This document shows positions 17,964-26,432 of a stretch of DNA of 64,000 bases, piece after piece. Under the pieces are notes generated by a model. The model was not told the DNA's origin, made no database searches, and saw only the letters and a program-made list of their open reading frames with translations. The first letter of the stretch is position 1; every line of letters starts with the position of its first letter. The translations under genes were made by a program, and so were the position numbers. Origin of the DNA: Streptomyces zaomyceticus (GTDB lineage: Bacteria > Actinomycetota > Actinomycetes > Streptomycetales > Streptomycetaceae); assembly GCF_014656215.1 (NCBI RefSeq), contig NZ_BNBZ01000009.1, forward strand, positions 124,001 through 188,000. Reading direction: 5' to 3'.

Positions 17964-18563
17964 GTGGCGGAGAACGCGAACCGGCGCAATCTGCTGCGGG
18001 ATGCGGCGCTGGAGGTGCTGTCCGCCGAGGGCAGCCGCGGCCTGACCCATCGCGCGGTCGACGGCGCGGCGGGAGTACCCGCCGGGACGGCGAAGAACTA
18101 CTTCCCCACCCGCGACGCACTGCTCGCCGCCGTCGCGGAGCGTTGCCTCGATCTCTTCCGGCAGGCGGGCACCCTGCCGACCGGCGCGACCGGCCCCACC
18201 GGGCGCGAGGACTTCGCCGCGCTGCTGTGCGGCCTGCTCGAAGAGGCCACGGGGCCGGGCCGGCGGCGTGTGCTCGCCTACCTCGAACTCCACGGCGAGG
18301 CGTCACGCAAGCCGTGGCTGGGCAAGGTGCTCGCGGAGATCTCCGCCATGGACTTCGCGACGATGGAGCGGCTCCAGCGCTCCGCCGGCTTCGACGTCAC
18401 GCCGCAGCGCGCGCGTGTCGTCACCATGGCCGTCCACGCGGCCGTCGTCGATCTGCTGGCGCACCCTCGGGGCGTGCCGAACGGGGCGGGGCTCGACGAC
18501 CTCGACGCGTTCGTCGGCGGGCTGCTCGACGTGGTCTATCCCCGGTCGCCCGCGGGCGGGTGA
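17964..18563 (+). CDS. TetR/AcrR-family transcriptional regulator
   Basis: A 199-residue repressor. The N-terminal HTH covers about residues 8-55 (LRDAALEVLSAEGSRGLTHR ... GVPAGTAKNYFPTRDALL). The rest is a helical ligand-binding domain like those of the TetR C-terminal families 17/31. The GTG start is chosen because GGGAAAGGGG lies about 9 bases upstream and the HTH begins directly after it. Divergently paired with the alpha/beta-hydrolase gene; it most likely represses that gene and itself through the repeat between them. The inducer is unknown. Confidence 0.9.
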   Translation: MAENANRRNLLRDAALEVLSAEGSRGLTHRAVDGAAGVPAGTAKNYFPTRDALLAAVAERCLDLFRQAGTLPTGATGPTGREDFAALLCGLLEEATGPGRRRVLAYLELHGEASRKPWLGKVLAEISAMDFATMERLQRSAGFDVTPQRARVVTMAVHAAVVDLLAHPRGVPNGAGLDDLDAFVGGLLDVVYPRSPAGG

Positions 18564-18702
18564 CGCGCACTCGGCCCGGCGGCGCCCCGGGCCGAGGCCG
18601 GCGTGGCCGGGCGCGGTGCGCGTGGTCGGAGCCCCCCGCCTCGCGCGCGCCCGCCCGCTCACCCGCGGGCGCGCGCGAAGTGGACGGCCCCTTGCTTGGG
18701 GC

Positions 18703-18718
18703 ATTGGTCTAGTCCAAA
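18703..18718. promoter_or_regulatory. DasR-like (dre) site upstream of the SARP gene
   Basis: The core TGGTCTAGTCCA (18705-18716) matches the known DasR core TGGTCTAGACCA at 11 of 12 positions and is nearly palindromic. It lies about 100 bases upstream of the cluster activator. DasR, the GlcNAc-responsive repressor, is known to control actII-ORF4 and redZ in S. coelicolor, so a site here would link chitin/cell-wall sugar sensing to the cluster. Confidence 0.45.
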
Positions 18719-18819
18719 CTGATCATTGACGAAGCCTCTGCAGAGTCGGCCGCGCACGGCCCGCAATGCCGCAGCCGGTCACGATCGACGGGTCGCGGTC
18801 ATCGGATGAGGGGGATGCC

Positions 18820-21555
18820 ATGTCAGAGAGGACGTCGGTCGCGGGGCTTCCCCGGGGAGGCCCGGGGGAACAGGGCTCGTTCGGCGCACAGCTCCAGGCG
18901 TTCCGCAGACGGGCCGGACTCAGCCAGGAAGCGGCCGCCGCACGGGCCGGGATCAGCACCCGGGCACTCCGCGACATCGAGCGCGGCCGGGTCAGGCGCC
19001 CCCAGTCGCGCACCCTCCAGCGACTGGCCGAAACCCTCGGACTGACCGGCGCCGAGCTGGTGGACCTGCTCGCCGCCACCCGTACCGGACCGTCCCGCGC
19101 CGCCGCCCGCCCGCGCCTGCTGATCCTCGGCCCCCTCTCCCTCCGGCGCGGCCAGAGCCCCGTCCCCGTCACCAGCCCGATGCTGCGCCGCCTGCTCGGG
19201 CTGCTGGCACTCAAGCACCCCGAGCCCTCCACCCAGCAGGAGATCACCGACACCCTCTGGCCCTCCGGGCCGCCGAGCTCCCACCAGAGCCTGATCCACA
19301 CCTACGTCAGCCAGGTCCGCCGACTCCTCGAACCCGACGAACCGCGGACCGTTCCGTCGCTCACCGTCGCCCGGACGCCCACCGGCTACCTCCTCCAGGC
19401 GACCCGGAACCAGATCGACCTCGGCCACTTCGACGAGCTGCTCGCCCAGGCGGAACGCCTGCACCGCGCCGGGGACCCGGAGGCCGCGTACGAGACACTG
19501 ACCCAGGCCCTTCAATGGTGGCGGGGGCCGGTGCTCGCCGACGCGGACCCCGTACTGCGCCAGCATCCGGCCGCGGTGGTGGCCAACGAACGCCGCGTCA
19601 AGGCGGTCCTGCTGCACGCCGACACGGCACTGCTGCTGCGCCGGCCCGAGGAGACCGTCCCGCTGCTCTGGGACATGGTGAACACCGAGCCACTCCACGA
19701 GGGCATGCACGCCCGGCTGATCCTCACCCTCGCCAGCTGCGGCGAACAGGCCGCCGCACTCAATGTGTTCAACCGCCTGCGCGACCGGCTCGACGAGGAA
19801 CTGGGCATCGAGCCCAGCACCGAGGTCCGCGCCGCCCATCTGCGGGTACTGCGCCAGCAACTTCCCCTCGCACAGCGCCCCGACCGCCCCGCGGCGGCCG
19901 AGCGCCCGGCACTCACCACCGGCCCGCTCCCCGCCCAGCTGCCCGCCCGGGCCGGCTCCTACGTCGGGCGGCGCCGCCAGATGCGGGAGCTGGACGCCCT
20001 CGTCGCGCCCCACCCCGCCCTGCGCTCGCACGTGGTGGCCGTCGTCGGCGCGCCCGGAGTCGGCAAGACCGCCCTCGCCAAACACTGGGCGCATGCCCGG
20101 CGCGAACACTTCGAGGACGGACAGCTCTTCGTCGACCTGCGCGGCCACTCCCCGCTTCCGACCCTGAGACCCGGCGACGTCCTGGCCCAGTTCCTCCGGG
20201 CCCTGGGCGCGCCCCCCGACCAGCTGCCCGCGGACGAGGACGAGGCCGCGGCGCTGTACCGCACCCTGCTCGCCGACAAGCAGATGCTGATCGTGCTCGA
20301 CAACGCGCGCGACGCCGAGCAGGTCAGGCCGCTCATCCCGGGCGCCCAGGGCTGCGCCGTCGTGATCACCAGCCGCAGCCGGCTCGCCGGGCTGGTCGCC
20401 AGCGACGGTGCCCGCCAGCTCGTCCTGGACGTGCTCGACCCGGATGAGGGACTCCAACTCCTCGCCGCCACCATCGGCGAGAGCCGGGCCGCGGCCGACG
20501 AGGAGGCGGCCCGCAGGCTCGTACGGCTCTGCGGCGGGCTGCCGCTGGCCATCCGGATCGCCGGTGCCAACCTGCTGGCCCGCAACGTCGCCATCGCCGA
20601 CTACTGCGCCGAATTAGCGGGTGACGACATGCTCAGCCGGCTGCACATCGAAGGCGACCGGCGCTCGACGGTGCGGGCCGCCTTCGAGCTCTCCTACCGC
20701 GCGCTCCCCGCCGCCGCCCAGCGGATGTTCCGGCTCCTCAGCCTGACCCCGGGACCGGACCTCACCGTCGACGGAGCCGCCGCGCTCGCGGACTCCACCT
20801 CGGCCGAATCCGCGTCCCTGCTGGTCACCCTGACCGACGCCCATCTGGTGCGGGAGCGGGCGGCCGGCCGGTTCGGGCTGCACGACCTGCTGCGCACCTA
20901 CGCCCGCGAGCTGGTCAGCCGGGAGGAGGCGCGCGCCGGGCGGCAACGGCTCTTCGACTGGTACCTCTACCACACCGACGCGGCGGCCCGGCTGCTCTAC
21001 CCGGCGGAGTCGGCCGCGCAGCCGTCCGCCGCGTCGGCGCCCTCGGCCGCGCTGGTCTTCTCGGACCACGACCAGGCCTCGGAGTGGCTGGACAACGAGC
21101 GGGAGAACCTGGCCGGCGCCGTCCTCCAGGCCTCCGGCGCGGGCTTCACCGCCGTCGCCTGGCGGCTGGCGGAGAGCCTGCACAGCTACTTCATGGTGGG
21201 GATGTACACGGGTGACTGCCTCAAGGTCGCGACCGCCAGCCTGTTCGCCGCCGTCGCCGACGGCGAGCTGAGGGCCCAGGCCGCCGCCCAGCTGCGGCGC
21301 GCCGAATGCCACTGGGTGCTGGCGAACAACGCGCAGGCCCTGGACCTGTTCCGCAGCGCGCTGGAGCTCGCGCGGCAGGCCGGCTGGCAGGAGGGGCAGG
21401 CGCTGGCGCTGCGCCGTATCGCCGCCGCCCGGCAGGAGAACGGCACCATGCGGCCGGCCTGCGACCACCGCTCCCAGGCCCGTGATCTCACCGGGCGCGG
21501 CAGCGGGGCGGGGGCCGTCGCCGATGCCGTCCGCAAGGTGGGGCTGACCTGCTGA
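18820..21555 (+). CDS. XRE-SARP-NB-ARC cluster-situated regulator
   Basis: A 911-residue regulator with an unusual layout. Residues about 25-80 are an XRE-type HTH (RRRAGLSQEAAAARAGISTRA). Residues about 95-195 are an OmpR-like winged helix as in SARP activators. The bacterial transcriptional activation domain follows to about residue 350. An NB-ARC ATPase has Walker A GAPGVGKTAL near 410 and LIVLDNARD near 490, and ends in a helical TPR-like part shorter than AfsR. A TTA codon at 20614-20616 (residue 599) makes translation depend on the bldA tRNA. The ATG is preceded by GAGGGGG. It starts the gene cluster and is the best candidate for its activator. Confidence 0.9.
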   Translation: MSERTSVAGLPRGGPGEQGSFGAQLQAFRRRAGLSQEAAAARAGISTRALRDIERGRVRRPQSRTLQRLAETLGLTGAELVDLLAATRTGPSRAAARPRLLILGPLSLRRGQSPVPVTSPMLRRLLGLLALKHPEPSTQQEITDTLWPSGPPSSHQSLIHTYVSQVRRLLEPDEPRTVPSLTVARTPTGYLLQATRNQIDLGHFDELLAQAERLHRAGDPEAAYETLTQALQWWRGPVLADADPVLRQHPAAVVANERRVKAVLLHADTALLLRRPEETVPLLWDMVNTEPLHEGMHARLILTLASCGEQAAALNVFNRLRDRLDEELGIEPSTEVRAAHLRVLRQQLPLAQRPDRPAAAERPALTTGPLPAQLPARAGSYVGRRRQMRELDALVAPHPALRSHVVAVVGAPGVGKTALAKHWAHARREHFEDGQLFVDLRGHSPLPTLRPGDVLAQFLRALGAPPDQLPADEDEAAALYRTLLADKQMLIVLDNARDAEQVRPLIPGAQGCAVVITSRSRLAGLVASDGARQLVLDVLDPDEGLQLLAATIGESRAAADEEAARRLVRLCGGLPLAIRIAGANLLARNVAIADYCAELAGDDMLSRLHIEGDRRSTVRAAFELSYRALPAAAQRMFRLLSLTPGPDLTVDGAAALADSTSAESASLLVTLTDAHLVRERAAGRFGLHDLLRTYARELVSREEARAGRQRLFDWYLYHTDAAARLLYPAESAAQPSAASAPSAALVFSDHDQASEWLDNERENLAGAVLQASGAGFTAVAWRLAESLHSYFMVGMYTGDCLKVATASLFAAVADGELRAQAAAQLRRAECHWVLANNAQALDLFRSALELARQAGWQEGQALALRRIAAARQENGTMRPACDHRSQARDLTGRGSGAGAVADAVRKVGLTC

Positions 21556-22060
21556 CCCGGTGACCTGCTGACCTGCGGACCCGGTGAGCTGCTGAGTCGT
21601 CGGTGCGCGGGGCCGCTGATCGGCTTTCGGCCGCCGGCCCTCCGGCCGGCCCTCCGCCTCCTGGGTCCCGACCGCCCGCCCGCCCGCCCAGCCACCGCCC
21701 CCACCCCCCCCGCGCGCCCCGGCGGAAGGACAACTCCTCCGGCAGTTGCGCCAGTTCTGCCGGTTCTTCCGGGGCGGGCGACGGCGACCGGCAGAACCAT
21801 AGGTCAGCACCCCTACGGGCGGCCGGCGGCGGCGATTCCGGTGCTTCCCGTCCTCTGGTCCGGCTGTAGGAGCCCGACCAGCCCGGGTCCGTACGGTGGG
21901 GCCGCACCGCAAGGCCGTTCTCCGTGCCGATTCATGAGGTGACACGTTGCCACAGCTCACGGTGGCAGACGCCGGCGTCCGTGCGGGGCGCGTTCCGGGC
22001 CGCCTCTCCTTCGGTCATGCCCCATGCCCACAGCATCCGTGCGATCAGAACGAGGTGACG
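21556..22060. other. intergenic region between the two cluster regulators
   Basis: 505 bases without a gene I can support. It opens with two copies of a 17-base unit (ACCCGGTGACCTGCTGA at 21555-21571, one mismatch at 21579-21595). A perfect 7-bp hairpin GCCGGCC/GGCCGGC at 21633-21650 may terminate the SARP transcript. A C-rich tract follows at about 21690-21720. The end should contain the promoter of the next gene, but I see no clear -35/-10 pair. Confidence 0.6.
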
Positions 22061-23089
22061 ATGGAATTCGAGGCACAGACCCCACGCCAGGAAGCCCCTT
22101 GCCCCGCAGAGCTCGACGAGTTCGCGGTGGCGTTCTACGAACGCACCCTGGGGCGGGCGGACTTCTGCCCATCCGGGATCGCCGACGAGCTGGGCGTACC
22201 CCGGCAGCGTGCGGAGCAGGCCGTCTGCGTGCTGCGCGAACTGCGCCTGGTCAAACCGGCGGAGGGGGTGGTGGACCGGTTGGTCGCGGTCAGTCCGGAG
22301 GCCGCCCAGATGGAGCTGCTGGTTCCGCTGGAGCGGGAGATCCTTGACAGTCGTCGCCGACTCGCGGGATTCAAGGGCCAGCTGAACTCCTTCGTGGCGG
22401 CGTTCGAGAAGCAGACCAGGAACCGTGCGGAGTCGGTGGTGATCACCGACGACCAGGAGGAGATCGAGCTCCGGCTGCTCGAGGCAGCCCAGGGCTGCAC
22501 CGAGGAGGTCCTGGTGATGCAGCCCTGTGTGGCCAGGGAGACCCATGAGCTGCGGCTGGCCCGTCCTCTGGTCCTGGAGGCGTTACGCCGCGGGGCGCAG
22601 GCGAGGATCCTCTACCCCCACACCGCCCGCGGCGACTCCGTCACCCGCGCCCACCTGGGCGAACTCCTCCCCGCCGGGGGCCAGGTGCGCACCACCAACG
22701 AGGTGCGCGACCGCTTCCTGGTCTTCGACCGGAAGACGGCCTTCATCCCGGCCGGCGAGGGCGAGGCGATCGCCGTCGTCTACGAGGGCGCGGTCGCGTC
22801 CTTCCTCGCCGGACTGCACGCCCGGGCCTGGGAGTCCGCCTTCGACTTCGACTCCGGCGCGGCCGGTTACGCCGGGACGCTGGAGGACCTCAAGGCCACC
22901 CTGCTCGACCTGCTCGCCTCGGGTGCCAAGGACGAGGTGATCGCGCGCCGCGTGGGCATGTCCGAGCGGACACTCCGCCGTCATGTGGCCACGATCATGC
23001 AGGACCTCTCCGCCACCAGCCGCTTCCAGGCCGGTGTGCTGGCCGCCCGTACCGGCCTGGTCGACCCCGCCCTGAGGAGCGCCGCATGA
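22061..23089 (+). CDS. LuxR-type regulator with TrmB-like N-terminus
   Basis: A 342-residue DNA-binding protein. The N-terminal third looks like a TrmB-type winged helix (residues 12-70, ADELGVPRQRAEQAVCVLRELRLV). The middle resembles the phospholipase-D-like sensor region of TrmB-family proteins (ILYPHTARGDSVTRAHLGEL, then RFLVFDRKTAFIP). The C-terminus is a LuxR HTH (SGAKDEVIARRVGMSERTLRRHV). A TTA codon lies at 22583-22585 (residue 175). The ATG has GAGG five bases upstream. It is translationally coupled (ATGA) to the flavin-binding protein that follows. This architecture is common beside Streptomyces natural-product clusters and is taken as a second pathway regulator. Confidence 0.82.
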   Translation: MEFEAQTPRQEAPCPAELDEFAVAFYERTLGRADFCPSGIADELGVPRQRAEQAVCVLRELRLVKPAEGVVDRLVAVSPEAAQMELLVPLEREILDSRRRLAGFKGQLNSFVAAFEKQTRNRAESVVITDDQEEIELRLLEAAQGCTEEVLVMQPCVARETHELRLARPLVLEALRRGAQARILYPHTARGDSVTRAHLGELLPAGGQVRTTNEVRDRFLVFDRKTAFIPAGEGEAIAVVYEGAVASFLAGLHARAWESAFDFDSGAAGYAGTLEDLKATLLDLLASGAKDEVIARRVGMSERTLRRHVATIMQDLSATSRFQAGVLAARTGLVDPALRSAA

Positions 23090-23847
23090 GCCGGTACGAC
23101 CACCTCGCGTACACCTCGTCGGTGCGCCGGGTCCAGCAGCAGATGGGCAGCGCCTCGGCGGCGGACCGCCGGCTGGGGCAAGCGGCCGAGGAGGCCGTGC
23201 CGCTCGACGCCAACGCCGCCGCGTTCATCCGGAGCCTCGACGGGTTCCTGTTCGCCAGTGTGGGCGAGACGGGCTGGCCGTACATCCAGTTCCGGGGCGG
23301 GCCGGCGGGGTTCGTCCACGTCCTGGACGCGCACACCCTCGGCTATCTGGACGTCCGGGGAAACCGGCAGTACATCACCACCGGCAATGTGCGGGCCGAC
23401 GACCGGGTCGCGCTGTTCTTCCTCGACCAGGCCCGGCAGACCCGCCTCAAGCTGTTCGGCCACGCCACCGCCGTACCGGTCGACGAGGATCCCGAGCTGG
23501 CCGCCCGGCTGGACTCGCCACGGACCGACGGCACCGTCGAGCAGCTCGTCACCATCCGGGTCGAGGCCTTCGCCTGGAACTGCCCCAACCACATCACCCC
23601 CCGCTTCAGCGAACGCGAGCTCTCCGAGGCGCTGAGCCCGATCCGCGAGCGCCTCGCGCGGCTGGAGCAGGAGAACACCGCCCTGCGCGCGGAACTCGCC
23701 GTCCGTCGCGGCGGCGCCCACCACGAAGCCCACCACGAAGCCCACCACGAAGCCCAACACGAGACCCAACGCGAGGCCCACCACGAGGCCCACCACGACG
23801 ATCTCAGGCCGGACGCGGCTGCCCGGCACGTCCCCCGAGAGGCCTGA
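23086..23847 (+). CDS. pyridoxamine 5'-phosphate oxidase-like flavin protein with histidine-repeat tail
   Basis: A 253-residue protein of the PNPOx-like split-barrel family, which bind FMN or F420. The barrel covers about residues 40-165 (FLFASVGETGWPYIQFRGG, GNRQYITTGNVRADDRVALFF). A helical segment with a short coiled coil follows (LARLEQENTALRAEL). The C-terminus (about residues 212-236) is a run of HHEA units, repeated seven times with small changes, a likely metal-binding tail. Start overlaps the previous gene (ATGA). In the cluster it could reduce or oxidise an N-oxygenated intermediate or supply flavin electrons (inference). The His tail is encoded by a short DNA repeat and may have grown by slippage. 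Confidence 0.82.
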   Translation: MSRYDHLAYTSSVRRVQQQMGSASAADRRLGQAAEEAVPLDANAAAFIRSLDGFLFASVGETGWPYIQFRGGPAGFVHVLDAHTLGYLDVRGNRQYITTGNVRADDRVALFFLDQARQTRLKLFGHATAVPVDEDPELAARLDSPRTDGTVEQLVTIRVEAFAWNCPNHITPRFSERELSEALSPIRERLARLEQENTALRAELAVRRGGAHHEAHHEAHHEAQHETQREAHHEAHHDDLRPDAAARHVPREA

Positions 23848-23860
23848 CGCCCGTCCGTCG

Positions 23861-23973
23861 CGATGACCGGAATCGGCAGCCGGTTCCGGTCATCGAGGCA
23901 GGTCGGCGCACCGATCCCGATTTGCGCCGACCTGGCCGCTGGCCGCATTCGGCAGCCGGTTCCGGTCATTGAG
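23861..23973. repeat. tandem hairpins and 27-bp direct repeat before the N-oxygenase operon
   Basis: Two perfect 12-bp stem-loops stand side by side: 23861-23872 with 23884-23895 (loop 11), and 23899-23910 with 23923-23934 (loop 12). The right arm and loop of the first recur at 23947-23973 as a direct copy of 23871-23897 with 25 of 27 bases the same. The block fills most of the gap between the flavin protein and the di-iron oxygenase genes. It could be a terminator plus operator array for a cluster regulator. Confidence 0.75.
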
Positions 23974-24042
23974 AAAACTCGCTCGGGAATCCTTTACTGG
24001 AGTCAGCAAAGGGCCACCCGAAGCGAACGGAGACATCGCGCG

Positions 24043-24915
24043 ATGGTCAGCGACGTGATCGACCGAAACGATCGGTTCCGGGGAATTCTGGACCGACTCG
24101 CCACCAAGTCGATCGACGACTACTACAACCCGTACCGGCTGTTCGAGTGGCCGGACCGACTCCCCGAGGACATGTGGTGGATGAGCCCCGAGCTCACCAC
24201 CACATACGGGACGGAATGGGCCGAGTCGCTCACTCCGCAGCAGCTCCACGCGCTTTCCAAGCATGAGAGCATCAATTTCTACAGCCTCAATGTGCACGGT
24301 ATCCGGGAACTGCTCATCGAGGTGGTCGGCCGGATTCACACCGCCGGTTTCGAAACCCCTTCGGAGTTCTTCCACCATTTCATCGGTGAAGAGAACGAGC
24401 ACATGTGGTTCTTTGCCGAATTCTGCCTCCGGTACGGCGGGAAGATCTACCGCCAGCCGGCCGGCGGCGCGGAGGCGGCCGTCCCCTCGGAGAAGATCCA
24501 GAGCCTGCTGGTCTTCGCCCGCATCCTGATCTTCGAAGAGCTGGTCGACCACTTCAACTCGAAGATGGCCGCGGACGAGCGGCTCCACGAGACCATCCGC
24601 GGCATCAACCGGATCCACCACCAGGACGAGTCCCGGCACATCGCCTTCGGCCGTGAACTCGTCGACCTGCTCTACCAGGACCTGAAGCAGACCGCGACGG
24701 AACAGGAACTGGACGAGGTCTCCACCTATCTCCGCCGCTACCTGAAGCACAGCTTCGACTCGCTCTACCACCCGCAGGTCTACCGCGACGCCGGTCTGGA
24801 GCGGCCGCACGAGCTGCGCCGGGCCCTGATGGAATCGCCGGCCCGCGCCGAGGCCGAGCTGCGCACCTTCCGCAAGACCGCCAAGTACCTCGAGAAGACG
24901 GGGCTCATCCGATGA
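24043..24915 (+). CDS. AurF-like di-iron N-oxygenase
   Basis: A 290-residue ferritin-like di-iron enzyme of the p-aminobenzoate N-oxygenase family, which oxidises amines to hydroxylamine, nitroso or nitro groups and in some pathways helps form azoxy groups. The expected iron ligands line up: Glu75 (LSKHESINFY), Glu117 and His120 (GEENEH), Glu165/166 (IFEELVDHF), His192, Glu196 and His199 (HHQDESRH). The ATG is chosen because GGAGA precedes it and upstream codons run through the repeat block. It overlaps the next gene (ATGA). As first gene of the biosynthetic operon it probably acts on the amino group of a carrier-bound or free amino acid; the substrate is inference. Confidence 0.85.
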   Translation: MVSDVIDRNDRFRGILDRLATKSIDDYYNPYRLFEWPDRLPEDMWWMSPELTTTYGTEWAESLTPQQLHALSKHESINFYSLNVHGIRELLIEVVGRIHTAGFETPSEFFHHFIGEENEHMWFFAEFCLRYGGKIYRQPAGGAEAAVPSEKIQSLLVFARILIFEELVDHFNSKMAADERLHETIRGINRIHHQDESRHIAFGRELVDLLYQDLKQTATEQELDEVSTYLRRYLKHSFDSLYHPQVYRDAGLERPHELRRALMESPARAEAELRTFRKTAKYLEKTGLIR

Positions 24916-25751
24916 ACCGCCTGACCGGAAGCGACGGCGCACCCGCACTCGCCATCCTCGGGCCGGGGTCCACCCGGCTCGTCAAGGAGCTCGACCGGGT
25001 CTTCACCGGCTGGGGCGTGACGGCCGGCGCCGAGGAGATCAGCGCCCCGCCGCTCTTCCCGGTGACCGACCTGGAGAAGTTCGACGTCTACACCAACTTC
25101 CCGCAGCTCGCCTGGGTGGCCGGCTCGCTCGACCTGACGGACGACCAGTTCAAGCCGGTCGACGGCAGGTTCGGACCGGGCGCGGTGACCGAGGCGCGCT
25201 ACGGACTGCCGCACGCCACCTGCTACGGCGCGTACCTCTTCCACGAGGGGAACCAGGTCGCCGACGACACCCTGGTGACCCTGGTCAACCGCTGCTTCCG
25301 CAACGAGGACCACTACGGCGGGCTGCGCCGCCTCGCCAGCTTCCAGATGCGCGAGATCGTCGCCATCGGCAGCTTCGAGCACACCCAGCAGGTGCTGGCC
25401 CGGTTCACCGAGCGGATCCAGGCCTTCGCCGCCGCGCTCGGGGTCGACCTGGCCAAGGTCCCGGCCGGTGACCCGTTCTTCCGCAACGACAACGGCCGCG
25501 CCCTGCTGCAGAAGCTCAGCCCGGTCAAGTACGAGTTCCAGTACGGCGACGACCTGGCCATCGCCTCGGTCAACACCCACCGCAACTTCTTCGGCGAGCG
25601 GTGCGGCATCCGGCTGGAGTCCGGCGAGCACGCCTACACCTCCTGTGTGGCCTTCGGACTCGAGCGCTGGCTCGCCGTGCTCACCGAGCACTTCGACGGA
25701 GACCTCGACGCCGCGCTGACCGCCGTACGCGCCGCCGCCGACCCGTCGTGA
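24912..25751 (+). CDS. aminoacyl-tRNA-synthetase-like amino acid:[carrier protein] ligase
   Basis: A 279-residue class II synthetase catalytic core close to atypical SerRS and to the known amino acid:carrier protein ligases. Those activate an amino acid with ATP and load it onto phosphopantetheine instead of tRNA. Motif 2 is FRNEDHYGGLRRLASFQMRE and motif 3 is SCVAFGLERW. Zinc ligands fit Cys104, Glu148 and Cys245, as in methanogen-type SerRS. There is no tRNA-binding N-terminal domain. It lies between the N-oxygenase and a PPTase, with a free carrier protein next, which strongly favours carrier loading. The amino acid is unknown; family members use Gly, Ala or Ser. Start and stop overlap both neighbours. 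Confidence 0.85.
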   Translation: MNRLTGSDGAPALAILGPGSTRLVKELDRVFTGWGVTAGAEEISAPPLFPVTDLEKFDVYTNFPQLAWVAGSLDLTDDQFKPVDGRFGPGAVTEARYGLPHATCYGAYLFHEGNQVADDTLVTLVNRCFRNEDHYGGLRRLASFQMREIVAIGSFEHTQQVLARFTERIQAFAAALGVDLAKVPAGDPFFRNDNGRALLQKLSPVKYEFQYGDDLAIASVNTHRNFFGERCGIRLESGEHAYTSCVAFGLERWLAVLTEHFDGDLDAALTAVRAAADPS

Positions 25752-26167
25752 CCCAGCCCCTGATCGGCGTCGACCTCGTGCCGATCTCCCGGGTCGGCGA
25801 GCTGCTGGATCCCGGTATCGGGCCGCTGCTGAGGCGGTACCTCTCCGCCGAGGAGCTGACCGTGTCCAGGACCCCGGACGGCGAACCCGACCGGGCCGGG
25901 ATCGCCGGCCGGCTCGCCGCCAAGGAGGCCGTCTTCAAACTCCTCGGCGCCGTCGGACGACCGGTCCCCTGGCAGGGCATCGAGGTCCTGCGCGGGCCCG
26001 GCGGCCGGCCCGGGGTCCGACTCTCCGGCAGGGCCGCCGAACTGGCCCGCGACGCCGGGCTCGGCCCGATCGACGTCAGCATCAGCCACGACGCCGGCTT
26101 CGCGATCGCCGTCGCGGCCGCCTCCACCTCTCTCGAACACCCCAACTCGCTGGAACAGCGACTCTGA
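25748..26167 (+). CDS. AcpS-type phosphopantetheinyl transferase
   Basis: A 139-residue holo-ACP-synthase-like enzyme that transfers phosphopantetheine from CoA to the serine of a carrier protein. The signatures IGVDLVPISR (residues 5-14), GRLAAKEAVFKLLG (magnesium/CoA motif) and DVSISHDAGFAIAVA are all present. The GTG start overlaps the previous stop (GTGA). Chromosomal AcpS for fatty acid synthesis is normally elsewhere in Streptomyces, so this copy is probably dedicated to the carrier proteins encoded just downstream. A second, Sfp-type PPTase lies at the end of the same cluster. Confidence 0.88.
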   Translation: MTQPLIGVDLVPISRVGELLDPGIGPLLRRYLSAEELTVSRTPDGEPDRAGIAGRLAAKEAVFKLLGAVGRPVPWQGIEVLRGPGGRPGVRLSGRAAELARDAGLGPIDVSISHDAGFAIAVAAASTSLEHPNSLEQRL

Positions 26168-26177
26168 AGGGAATGCC

Positions 26178-26411
26178 ATGAGTTCCGCAGGTATCGACAA
26201 GGTCCGGGACTGGATCCTCGGCCGTCACCCCGAGCGCACCGAGCTCGCCGCCGACGTCGACCTCATCGAGAGCCGTCTGGTCGACTCGCTCGCCTTCGTC
26301 GAGCTCGTCTACACCATCGAGGACGCCGCGGGCGTCGAGATCGACTTCGACAACATCGACATCGAGGACTTCCAGACCCTCGCGACCATCGAGAAGGCGT
26401 TCTTCGCCTGA
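26178..26411 (+). CDS. acyl/aminoacyl carrier protein (first)
   Basis: A 77-residue free carrier protein. The phosphopantetheine site is Ser37 in ESRLVDSLAFVELV, followed by the usual acidic helix III region (VEIDFDNIDIEDF). The sequence type (LVDSL...FVELV) is like carrier proteins that pair with synthetase-like ligases rather than fatty acid ACP. GAAGGGA precedes the ATG. The gene follows the ligase and PPTase after ten bases, so it is probably loaded with an amino acid by the ligase. Confidence 0.9.
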   Translation: MSSAGIDKVRDWILGRHPERTELAADVDLIESRLVDSLAFVELVYTIEDAAGVEIDFDNIDIEDFQTLATIEKAFFA

Positions 26412-26432
26412 TCCCGAGGAGGGATCTTCACC

